Source: Burkholderiales bacterium (GTDB taxonomy: Bacteria; Pseudomonadota; Gammaproteobacteria; Burkholderiales; Eutrophovitaceae). From it: a stretch of 33,837 bases of DNA. The stretch spans positions 1-33,837 of the forward strand of contig DATMAN010000008.1 of assembly GCA_035560005.1 (NCBI GenBank), read 5' to 3'. Made by a program: the position numbers and the translations under genes. The notes below the pieces were generated by a model. That model was not told the DNA's origin and made no database searches. It was given only the letters and a program-made list of their open reading frames with translations. Positions within the stretch are counted from its first letter, which is position 1. Every line of letters starts with the position of its first letter. Positions 18,025 to 26,271 of this stretch are shown here, piece after piece.

Positions 18025-18386
18025 GGATGGAAAACTTGGATGTGAAGTGTGCCGGAGCGGGTCGGGAGATCGCCTCGAAATCCGCCGCCGATGAGCGCCT
18101 GCTTGGTCGTGCCCTAGGGGTTCTCGAGGAACAGGGGGTCTACGCTTTATTCCTCTTTCTCGAGGCTCAAGGCAAGGATCCGGGGAGGAAAATCAGCCAA
18201 TCCTGTCTTGACTTCTTGCGACGGAATCCGAGCAGTGCGCCCCTGTTGAACGACGGGGACAAGTGGAATGCCTTGCAGGAACTTGCAAAAGACCTGAATG
18301 CGCTGCTCTTTGCTCGTGATCTCCTGCGGCAGGTCCTTTTGTACGCGCGCTACCATCTGAAGGCCAAGGAGGAACAGCGCGGATGA
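18021..18386 (+). CDS. cmr5: Type III small subunit Cmr5 (Cas11)
   Basis: A 121-residue, mostly helical protein in the small-subunit position between Cmr4 and the Cas5-like gene. The VLEEQGVYALFLFLEAQ helix and the closing DLLRQVLLYARYHLKAKEEQ helix fit the Cmr5 fold, which stacks along the Cas7 filament and contacts the target strand. The start is ATG 18021, coupled to the cmr4 stop; a second ATG at 18027 is also possible. It overlaps the next gene by ATGA. Sequence similarity in this family is weak, so the call relies on size, helicity and synteny. Confidence 0.75.
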   Translation: MRMENLDVKCAGAGREIASKSAADERLLGRALGVLEEQGVYALFLFLEAQGKDPGRKISQSCLDFLRRNPSSAPLLNDGDKWNALQELAKDLNALLFARDLLRQVLLYARYHLKAKEEQRG

Positions 18387-19315
18387 CTTGGTCGGTGTAC
18401 CGCTGGACGTGGCGGCTCGAATCGCCGCTGTACGTGGGAACGACGCCCGCCGGCAGCCTGAACCGCTGTCGGCTCTACATTCCGGCGCGTACCCTCTGGG
18501 CCGCATTAACCGCGGAGCTTGCGCGGTTGCAGCACTCGGGTGCGGGGGACAGACTGCCGGACTACCACCGGGTCGGGGAGGATGCGAAGCAGAATTTCCG
18601 GCTTACGTACCTTTATCCAGCAGAAAAGGTACAAGAAACGTGGCGGGCGTGGCTACCACGCTACGAAGATGGCAAGGGCTTGGTGTGGATGCGGGAGGAC
18701 CGAGATCCCGCGACGGGTCCGCTCCCGGACCGCGAGTTTCGGCCGCGCCTGCTGCACACCCGGCCGAGCACGGCTATAGACCCTCTAACGGACACGGCGC
18801 AGGAAGGGTCGCTCAGGGAGACCGAATGCGTCCAACCTCGGTGGCGCGACGAGGGAGGAAAAGAAGCTCGCCCAGTGGCTTTCGTGGGTTACATTTTGGT
18901 GAAGGAAGCGAAGGGCAGCGACTTCCAACAGCTTTGTGAGATCAAAAGGCTGTTCGTCGGCGGCGATACGCGGTACGGCCTCGGGCGCCTCGGGATCCAG
19001 GGTGAACCGCAACTGGATTCCAAAATCTTTAACCTCTCGATGCTGTTGGACCGGGACGATCCCATGGTGATGGGGTGGGTTGTGCTGGCCCACAGCCGGG
19101 CGCCGGACTCGATGCTCGGTGCGCGGGAGGCATTGCTCCGCTGGGATATGCGGACGTTGAGGCCGCTTACCACAGACGAGAGTCCCCTTTGGGCGCCGGG
19201 GTCGTGTTGGGCGGGGCAAGGCCACGCTGCAACGTTCAAGATTGATGAGGCCGGCATTTGGCATTTTGAGAGCAATAAGGCATCCGACGAACTGAAGAAC
19301 GGGAAAGTCGCATGA
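18383..19315 (+). CDS. Type III RAMP protein, Cas5/Cmr3-like
   Basis: A 310-residue RAMP protein in last position of the III-C gene set, where the Cas5-group (Cmr3-like) subunit is expected. The first strand WTWRLESPLYVG, the helix IPARTLWAALTAELARL, and the glycine-rich loop VGGDTRYGLGRLGI (about 193-206) are RAMP hallmarks. The Cas5 subunit normally grips the 5' repeat-derived handle of the crRNA next to Cas10. The stop overlaps the start of the DUF499 reading frame as ATGA (19312-19315), so DUF499 continued the same coupled translation unit. No catalytic His is obvious, and nothing suggests Cas6 activity. The fold is clear; the exact subunit type is inferred. Confidence 0.75.
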   Translation: MTWSVYRWTWRLESPLYVGTTPAGSLNRCRLYIPARTLWAALTAELARLQHSGAGDRLPDYHRVGEDAKQNFRLTYLYPAEKVQETWRAWLPRYEDGKGLVWMREDRDPATGPLPDREFRPRLLHTRPSTAIDPLTDTAQEGSLRETECVQPRWRDEGGKEARPVAFVGYILVKEAKGSDFQQLCEIKRLFVGGDTRYGLGRLGIQGEPQLDSKIFNLSMLLDRDDPMVMGWVVLAHSRAPDSMLGAREALLRWDMRTLRPLTTDESPLWAPGSCWAGQGHAATFKIDEAGIWHFESNKASDELKNGKVA

Positions 19316-19749
19316 TGACCGAGACCCTCAAACCCTGGTACGTCATCGCGACCCCCCACGAGGACATCCGCGAAGGACGGCTCGCCGAGGCGGTGTTTGC
19401 CGCAAACCTTTGGGCCGTTGTCCAAGGGACGGCGCCGGAGGTCTACCTCGACCCCGAGGAGTTTTTCCGCAAGACCTACCTGACGACGGGCCTGTCGACC
19501 GTGCTCAAGCGCGTCGCTAGCGCGCTGCGAGGGAGCGGCGAGAGCGGTGACCGGATCATCAGCCTCCAGACCGCCTTCGGCGGCGGGAAGACCCATACCC
19601 TGGTCGCCCTCTGGCACCTGGCGAGGCACGCGGATCGGCTCAAGGCATCCCCGCACGCGAACCGGCTCCGGAACGCCATCGGCGGCGAGTTCCCCGAACA
19701 CCGTCTTCGACCTTCCGCCCCTGGGTCGCATCGCAGGTTTGGTTGGTAA
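19312..19749 (+). pseudogene. DUF499 ATPase, N-terminal fragment
   Basis: The first 130 or so codons match the start of DUF499-type AAA+ proteins: KPWYVIATPHEDIREGRLAE, YLDPEEFFRKTY, and a P-loop FGGGKTHT with FGGGKT at residues 89-94. Similarity is lost around 19690, the frame ends with unrelated codons, and TAA stops it at 19747-19749. Intact members continue for several hundred more residues with a Walker B strand and helical regions. The C-terminal part resumes at once in another frame (19743 onward), so an internal segment that would hold Walker B has been deleted. The start (ATG 19312 or 19315) is coupled to the upstream cas5-like stop. Confidence 0.75.
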
Positions 19750-21765
19750 AAACAGCCACGCCTTTCACGTTTTCTAACGAGGTCGTGCGGGCCCGCCTGT
19801 TCGAAACGATCGACGGAGTGCAGCCCGGAATGACCCCTCCGGACACCTGGTATCCGAAGCAGGTTGCGCGCCTTTACCAGGAGATGTATGCGGCGCATGC
19901 AGGGGAGGTGCCCTCGGAGGCGGCGAAGACCGCCTACCGCGAGCTCATCGAGCGCGCCTATCCCTTCCATCCTCTGCTCATTGATGCGTTCTACACCCGC
20001 TGGGGAAGCCACCCGGACTTCCAGCGGACGCGGGGTGTGTTGCGCCTGCTCGCGAGCATCGTGGGCGACGTCTGGAAGCGGCGGCAGGGCAGCACCGCGA
20101 CCCAGCACCTGATCCAACCGTGTCACATCCACTGGTCCATAGACCCCTTGCAGGCTGCCCTGACACGACTTTGGGGGCCTGCTTACCAGTCGGTGGCGGC
20201 TGCCGACATCGTTGGGGAGCGGTCGAACGCTGGCACCCTCGACGACGAGCGCGGCGGGGACTACCGGACCGAGTCCATCGGGAAGGGGCTGGCGGCCGCC
20301 ATCCTTCTCGGCTCGTTCGGCGGTCAGGGCGGCAAGAGCGGCTTCAGCGCCAAAGAGTTGAAGCTCGCCTGTTCCCGGTACGGACTCAACTGGAACTACA
20401 CCGACGGAGCGCTCTTGGAGCTCGAGAACCGCTGCTTCTACCTTCGCACCACAACGGCCGGGGCCCTCGGCAAGCGCTATTGGTTCGCCACCAAGCCGAC
20501 GCTCAACAAACTGGTGGTCCAGTATCGCCAGCAGATGGCGAGAGAGAGTTTCGAGGAAGAGATTCTCGCCGACCTGCGGGCCGAGTCACAGAAGGGTGCA
20601 CTCGCCGGTGGGACCTGGCGCGTGATCGTCAACCCCGCCGAGGATCTGCCTGAGCAGAAGTCGCTCGCGCTCCTCGTTCTTCCACCCTCGCTCGCCTGGG
20701 ACGAGAACGGTGGGTCGAAGGACGCGATCCAGGAACGTGTGAGAGCGATCAGCACGCGTTGCGGCGGAAAGGATCGCATCTACCGGAACACGCTCCTCTT
20801 TCTCGTGGGGAGCGGGCGTGGTCTCAGCAAACTGCGCCAAGCGTATCGCGAACACGCAGCGCTGGAGGCAATCCGCAAGGACTACTGGGAGCAGCTCGAC
20901 GAAGAGCAGCGAGAGGACCTGAAGAAGCGCCTCGAGGCGGCCCGCAAGGCTTGCCTGGAAGCCTTGGGTCCTGCCTACACCGTAGTCCTGCGCGTGCGCG
21001 GGCAAGAGGTAGAAGCCTGCCGGCTCTCCGACGCGCGGCGCACTTTCCAGGAGCATCTCGGCTATGTGTGGACGACCCTCGTGGAGGACGAAGAGTGGAT
21101 TCTACGGCGCGTGGGCTCGGTGACGCTGGAGAGCACGGGCCTCGTTTTGAAAGAAGGTGCACTGCGCCTCAAGGATGCCGTGGACGCTTTCCTACGATTC
21201 ACGGACAAGCCCATGGTCGCCTCCAAGGAGGCCGTGAGCGCGGGGCTGGCCCAGGCTTGCGCCGATGGACTGGTCGGGATCGGGCGCGGCGCAAGCCCGT
21301 CGGCGCTCCAGGCCCGCTACTGCCGGCAACCCGTCTCGCTCGACCCGAGCGAGGACGGCGTATGGATCATTCCGCCGTTTGCGCCGGAGCCGGTGAAAGA
21401 GCCCAGAAGCGAGGCTCCTGTCGAAGCCGGAGTGGCTACCGATGAGTCCACCATCACGGCTCAGGCAGGCCGCAGCACCACCATCGTGGATACGTTGGGA
21501 ACGAGCACCGAGGCGAAACGCGGCGCCAAGGGCACCGTGCGCCGATTCGTCGTTCAGGGCAACGTTCCGGTCGAGAGCTGGGGCGAACTGTTCCGCTGCT
21601 TTGTGGGTCCGGCTGCACGCATGGCGCTGGAAGAAGCTTGGACTTCCCGTGCGCTTCGAAATGGTCCTTCCCGAGGATCGGCCTCTGGGCGAAGACGCTC
21701 CCGAGTTCAAAGCCATGAGGGAAGCCGCGCGGCAGCTCGGGTTGGAGTTCAAAATCGAGCAGTGA
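19743..21765 (+). pseudogene. DUF499 ATPase, C-terminal fragment with a terminal frameshift
   Basis: This reading resumes DUF499 homology at SNEVVRARLFETID, then AYPFHPLLIDAFYTRWGS, FQRTRGVLRLLASIV and the long C-terminal region. TTG 19743 could start it, but no ribosome site is seen, and the product would lack the P-loop present in the upstream fragment. Near 21618-21645 the coding text moves by one frame: RCFVGPAARMALEEA in the first frame is followed by KKLGLPVRFEMVLPEDRP in the next, which runs to TGA 21763-21765. If translated in the first frame the protein would end at 21839 with a non-homologous tail. The two lesions together make a functional DUF499 unlikely. A sequencing or assembly error at the frameshift is an alternative. 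Confidence 0.7.
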
Positions 21766-21825
21766 CGATGTCGGTCCGATGGAGTACGGCTTGGGAATCA
21801 CAGGCTGGGGCCGACTGCCCCGGCA

Positions 21826-24800
21826 ATGGCGGAATCTAAAGCCATGCAACACCTTCCGCCCTTTACTGCGTGGTTTCGCGAGCTCTGGAAGCACGCCCCC
21901 TTCCGCTGGCAAGCCATGCTCGCCGAGCGGGTCGCGAGCGGCCATTGGCCCCAGGCCCTCGACCTCCCCACCGCCTCCGGCAAGACCGCCTGCGTGGACA
22001 TCGCCGTCTATGCCCTCGCCGCCCAAGCAGACCGACCCCTAGCCGAGCGAACGGCGCCCCTGCGGATCTGGTTCGTCGTGGACCGCCGCATCGTGGTGGA
22101 CGAAGCCTTCGAGCGCGCCCAGAAGATCGCCCAGAAGCTGGCCGACGCCGAGTCCGGTCCGCTCCGCGAGACCGCCGACCGGCTGCGCCAACTGAGCGGC
22201 ACCGACCGGCCGCTCGCCGTCGCCCGCCTCCGAGGCGGCATCTTGCGAGACGACGGGTGGGCCCGCATCCCGTCGCAACCCGCGATCATCACCTCGACCG
22301 TGGACCAACTGGGCTCGCGCCTGCTGTTCCGAGGCTACGGGCACAGCCTGCTGGCGGCGCCCATCTTCGCCGGGCTCGCCGCTAACGACAGCTTGATCTT
22401 CCTGGACGAGGCCCACTGCGCCGTCCCGTTCATGCAGACGCTCCGCGCCATCGAACGCTACCGGGGTCCGAAATGGGCCGAGGAGCACATTCCTACCCCG
22501 TTCGCGTTCGTGGTGATGTCGGCGACCCCGCCGGCGGGAATTCCGCTCGACCAGATCTTCCCCGGCAGGGAGCGCGCGGAGGTCCTAGACGATCCAGAAC
22601 TCGCCCGGCGGCTCCGCACCTCGAAACGAGCGCAGCTCATCGAGGTAACGGCGCCACGATCGCGAAGGAGCGGCGAGCCGCAAGAAGCGGCAGCAGCAAG
22701 AATGCAAGCAGATCGGGCGGAAGCAGGAGCAGATGATCCCCTCGTCACCGAGGCCGTGGTCCGTGCCGGAGGATTCGTTCGCTCGGGAAAACTCCGGGTG
22801 GCGGTCATGGTCAACCGCGTGCGCACGGCCGAAGCCGTGGCGGACGCGCTCCGGACCGCCCTCGGCGAGGAGGCGGACGTCGTCCTCCTTACCGGGCGCA
22901 TCCGGCCGTTCGAACGCGACGAGCTGGTCGAGCGCTGGACCCCGTACCTGCGCGCGAACCGACCGGAGCAGCCGGAAAAGCCCGTGGTCGTAGTCTCCAC
23001 CCAGTGCCTCGAGGTCGGCGCCGACTTCAGCTTCGACGCCCTCGTGACCGAGTGCGCGAGCCTCGACGCGCTCCGGCAGCGGTTCGGTCGCCTGGCGCGC
23101 CTGGGATCGGAGCAGCCGGCACCGGCCGCCGTCCTCATGCGCGGGCAGGACGCGGAGTCGGTGGAACCTGACCCGATCTACGGAACCGCGATACGCGAAA
23201 CGTGGAAATGGCTCGAAGGACAGGCCGCGGAAACCGAGAGCGGCACAAAGGTCGTCGACTTCGGTGTGGAGGCCCTCGAAGTTCGAGTCCGCGAGATCGA
23301 GGACCTCTCCTCTCTGCTCGCGCCGGCACCGGATGCGCCGATCCTTCTACCAGCGCATCTGGACCTGCTCTGCCAGACGGCCCCGCCACCACACCCGCAG
23401 CCCGAGGTCTCGCTCCACCTGCACGGCCGAGCCGGGCCGCCAGAGGTCTCGGTCGTCTGGCGATGCGACCTTGCGCCCGACGACCCCGGCACCTGGACCG
23501 AAACCATCGCCTTGTGCCCTCCGGTGAGCGCCGAGATGCTCCAGGCGCCACTTTGGCGAGTGCGCGCCTGGCTCGCGGAACGGCCGGCGGCGGATTATGA
23601 AGCGCGTGCGGCGGCTAGCGACGAAGGCGACGTCGAGGGCGCGGGCGAGGAACCGGAGACCCGAGCGGCGGCGATCCGCCGGTGCCTTCTCTGGCGCGGG
23701 CGCGATCGCTCGCGAGTGGCGAGAACGGCAGACGACATCGCTCCCGGCGACGTCGTCGTGGTACCCGCCGCCTACGGGATCGCCGGGCTCGGGCAGGCCA
23801 CGAAGGCCAAGGCCCTGGGAGACGAAGGTCTCGATCTCTGGGAGCCGGCCCGTGCGGGTGTCGGTCATCCCGCCGCGGTACGGTTGCACCCCGCTGTGCT
23901 CGCGCCCTGGCTCGCCTGCTCCCCGCTCGCCGAACTCTTGGCTGTCGCGACCTCCCGCGCCTGGGACCGGGAGGAGGTGCAGGACGCCATTCAGGCAGTT
24001 TTGGATTACGAACCCGAAGGCGAAGACGCGCCGCCGAAGCCACCCGACTGGTGGGTCGAGCTCCTGCGCCGCGCGCGCCACGGGCGCTTCGAGGATCATC
24101 CGGCCGGCGGACTGGTGCTCGTCGCTCGCGCCACCCCCGGTGCGCGCCGCGCCGCCGAGCCGGATCTCTTTGCCGATGACGACGATCTGGCCTCGGCGGA
24201 AGATTGCGAAGTCACGCTCGGCGACCACACGGCCTCGGTCGCGCGCGCAGCCGTCAAGCTCGCAGAACGTTGTCTGCCCGCCGGCTTCCGAGACGCGTTC
24301 GAGCTTGCCGCCCGCTGGCACGACAGCGGCAAACTGGACGCGCGCTTCCAGCTCCTGTTGCATCATGGCGACGAAGTGGCCGCGGCCCTCTCGGCGCAGC
24401 CACTTGCCAAGTCCGCCTCTGTGCCCCTCTCCCCGGCCCGTCGCCGCACCATTCGCGAGGCGAGCGGCCTGCCGGCCAACTTCCGGCACGAGATGCTGTC
24501 GCTGCAACTGGCCGAGCGGTTCGCAGAGCTGCCCACTGACGACGCTCTGCGCGACCTGGTACTGCATCTGGTTGCCGTGCATCACGGTCACGCGCGCCCG
24601 TTCGCCCCGGTAGTGGACGACCCATCTCCGCCCGGAGTGTCGGGGCCGCTGGGGACGGTGCATATCGCGCTGGGAGCGGAGGCCCGTGCCGCGCTCGTTC
24701 CGTCTCATCGCATCGATTCCGGGGCCCCCAAGCGGTTTTGGCGGCTCACCCGTCGCTATGGCTGGTGGGGCCTGGCGTATCTGGAAGCGGTTTTCCGTCT

Positions 24801-24894
24801 GGCCGACTGGTACGGCAGCGTTTTCGTAGTCCGGTCTGATTCGAATCGGGAGAGCGCACCATGGTCGAACGCCGTTTCGAACTCTGCGGCCTAG
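21826..24894 (+). CDS. cas3: Type I-G (I-U) Cas3 helicase with C-terminal HD nuclease
   Basis: A 1022-residue Cas3. The helicase comes first: Walker A PTASGKT at residues 48-54, DEAH at 194-197, motif III MSATPP, then VVVSTQCLEVGADFSFD and a motif VI-like RQRFGRLARLG. The HD nuclease is at the C terminus, with GDHTASV (H801) and WHDSGK (H832-D833, K836). This helicase-then-HD order, the reverse of most Cas3 proteins, is typical of type I-G/I-U. The catalytic residues look intact. ATG 21826 and ATG 21844 are both possible starts. It begins 60 bp after the DUF499 remnant on the same strand and overlaps the next gene by 34 bp. In type I systems Cas3 unwinds and shreds DNA after recruitment by Cascade, but most Cascade genes are absent from this window. 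Confidence 0.9.
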   Translation: MAESKAMQHLPPFTAWFRELWKHAPFRWQAMLAERVASGHWPQALDLPTASGKTACVDIAVYALAAQADRPLAERTAPLRIWFVVDRRIVVDEAFERAQKIAQKLADAESGPLRETADRLRQLSGTDRPLAVARLRGGILRDDGWARIPSQPAIITSTVDQLGSRLLFRGYGHSLLAAPIFAGLAANDSLIFLDEAHCAVPFMQTLRAIERYRGPKWAEEHIPTPFAFVVMSATPPAGIPLDQIFPGRERAEVLDDPELARRLRTSKRAQLIEVTAPRSRRSGEPQEAAAARMQADRAEAGADDPLVTEAVVRAGGFVRSGKLRVAVMVNRVRTAEAVADALRTALGEEADVVLLTGRIRPFERDELVERWTPYLRANRPEQPEKPVVVVSTQCLEVGADFSFDALVTECASLDALRQRFGRLARLGSEQPAPAAVLMRGQDAESVEPDPIYGTAIRETWKWLEGQAAETESGTKVVDFGVEALEVRVREIEDLSSLLAPAPDAPILLPAHLDLLCQTAPPPHPQPEVSLHLHGRAGPPEVSVVWRCDLAPDDPGTWTETIALCPPVSAEMLQAPLWRVRAWLAERPAADYEARAAASDEGDVEGAGEEPETRAAAIRRCLLWRGRDRSRVARTADDIAPGDVVVVPAAYGIAGLGQATKAKALGDEGLDLWEPARAGVGHPAAVRLHPAVLAPWLACSPLAELLAVATSRAWDREEVQDAIQAVLDYEPEGEDAPPKPPDWWVELLRRARHGRFEDHPAGGLVLVARATPGARRAAEPDLFADDDDLASAEDCEVTLGDHTASVARAAVKLAERCLPAGFRDAFELAARWHDSGKLDARFQLLLHHGDEVAAALSAQPLAKSASVPLSPARRRTIREASGLPANFRHEMLSLQLAERFAELPTDDALRDLVLHLVAVHHGHARPFAPVVDDPSPPGVSGPLGTVHIALGAEARAALVPSHRIDSGAPKRFWRLTRRYGWWGLAYLEAVFRLADWYGSVFVVRSDSNRESAPWSNAVSNSAA

Positions 24895-26108
24895 ACGGGG
24901 CCAATCCTTTGGGGTTCCTTGCGGCCCTCGGTACCCTGGTCACGCTGCACCGGAGCGGGGTCGGCACCGCGCGACTTTGGTGGGAGCGTTCGACTCGTTG
25001 GGTGCCCATTCTCGAGGGCGTCCCCGTCGAACGCGAAGAGGACGACTCCGCCAAGGGGGAGTTGGCGCTAAGGATCGCCGGCGCGCTGCGGGGCCGTCAC
25101 GTGGCCGAGGCGGCTGGGGAGGAACGCCGCATCGCTCAAAAGGCGATGGAGGACGCAAAGACGGCGATCAAAAAGAAGCGGGACGAGCTCAAGCGGCGAG
25201 GCCTCCGCGGGACGGAGCGGGCCGAGGCGATCGAGCTGGAACTCGCGCCGCTCGAACGCGACTACGAGGAAAAACGGCGGCGCTGGCTCGCGGCGCTGCG
25301 GGACGCCGTGCCGCGCCCGGAGCTCGCGCTGGGCAAGCGGATCGAGGACGCGGGTTCCGAGGAATATCGGGAACTCGCGGAGGCGATTCTTGCCGGCAGC
25401 GACGGCAGCAGCCGCGACGCGCTCGATCTCCTCGCCGCGTTGGGCAGCGATGCTTGCGTAGACAGGAACGGCCGCGTCGAGGCCACGCCGTTCGAATTCA
25501 CTGCCGGCAGTGGCCACCAGTTCTTCCTTAATGACGTAGGCCAACTCATGGAGAAGGTGACGCCGGAGCTGATTTCAAACGCTTTGTTCGAGCCGTGGAG
25601 CTATCGGGACGAAGGTCTCTCCCTGCGCTGGGATCCCGTCGAGGACAGGCGGTATGCCTTGCTCGACCGCGACCCCACGGACAGCAAAAACAAGCCGCGC
25701 ACGGTGTGGATGGCCAACCTCCTCGGCTATTGCGGCCTAGCGCTGTTTCCGGCGGCGCCAGCCGGGCGCCGTCTTGCCGCTTCCGGGTGGAGCGATGACG
25801 GGGGCTCGCAGTACTTTACGTGGCCTCTCTGGACCCATCCAGTGAGCCTGGACGTCGTGCGCTCTTTAGTCCAGCTGTCCGAGCTGGTGCGCGAGCGGCC
25901 CAACCTGGCTGTCCTTGCGCCCCGTGGTATCATTGCGGTCTATCGGGCGCCGCGGATCGTCGTTGGTTCGGCGGCGAACAAGAAGCTGAACTTCACGTCC
26001 GCGCGGCAGATCGTCGGGTTCACGCGACCCGTCCCCGCAGCCGCCCCGAGAGGCCCAGCCGGACGCAGCCAACCCGGCGCTCACTTTGAGGTGCGAGCGC
26101 CGGAGTGA
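24861..26108 (+). CDS. Type I-G Cas8-like large subunit (Csx17/Cas8u group)
   Basis: A 415-residue protein directly downstream of the I-G cas3 and overlapping it by 34 bp. The N terminus LCGLDGANPLGFLAALGTL resembles the conserved opening of Csx17/Cas8u-type subunits. Residues about 85-150 are rich in K, E and R and likely form a helical or coiled segment. FTAGSGHQFFLNDV and a closing KLNFTSARQIVGFTRP look like conserved blocks. Position and N-terminal motif point to the subunit that recognises the PAM and recruits Cas3. The exact family (Cas8u2, Csx17 or Csb3-like) cannot be fixed here. The downstream cas7 (csb1), cas5-cas6 (csb2), cas4-cas1 and cas2 genes normally found in I-G loci are missing. 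Confidence 0.65.
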   Translation: MVERRFELCGLDGANPLGFLAALGTLVTLHRSGVGTARLWWERSTRWVPILEGVPVEREEDDSAKGELALRIAGALRGRHVAEAAGEERRIAQKAMEDAKTAIKKKRDELKRRGLRGTERAEAIELELAPLERDYEEKRRRWLAALRDAVPRPELALGKRIEDAGSEEYRELAEAILAGSDGSSRDALDLLAALGSDACVDRNGRVEATPFEFTAGSGHQFFLNDVGQLMEKVTPELISNALFEPWSYRDEGLSLRWDPVEDRRYALLDRDPTDSKNKPRTVWMANLLGYCGLALFPAAPAGRRLAASGWSDDGGSQYFTWPLWTHPVSLDVVRSLVQLSELVRERPNLAVLAPRGIIAVYRAPRIVVGSAANKKLNFTSARQIVGFTRPVPAAAPRGPAGRSQPGAHFEVRAPE

Positions 26109-26143
26109 CGTTCGAATGCCGAGAGCCGCTCGATGCTCCCTAA
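26105..26143 (+). pseudogene. Possible 5' stub of cas7 (csb1)
   Basis: A GTG overlaps the preceding TGA as GTGA, the same arrangement as other junctions in this operon, with GAGGTG at 26088-26093 as a possible ribosome site. The frame reads VTFECREPLDAP and then hits TAA. I-G Cas7 proteins, which normally follow cas8, tend to open with a short segment ending in an APR-like motif. The resemblance is short, so this is a suggestion only. Confidence 0.35.
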
Positions 26144-26271
26144 CTAGATGCCTTGAGGGGACTTCGCTGTCGGAGCTGGCCGGTAAGCGTGCAGACGTCT
26201 TGCCTCCGGCTGGGCAGTCCTCGCTGTGGCGCGTGCAGGTCTTTGACAACAGCACACTTCTCGGGCCGGCT
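26144..26271 (+). promoter_or_regulatory. Probable CRISPR leader
   Basis: About 130 bp without a credible gene separate the last cas gene from the first perfect repeat. Because the repeats decay at the other end of the array, this side is the leader side and should carry the array promoter. No clear -35/-10 pair or AT-rich stretch is visible, so the leader is assigned by position only and may itself be shortened. Confidence 0.45.

Noticed and set aside
11926-19315. Ordinary subtype III-B (Cmr) system
   Set aside because: The gene order cmr1-cmr6-cas10-cmr4-cmr5-cas5 and the Csx11-like Cas10 without GGDD fit III-C better than III-B.
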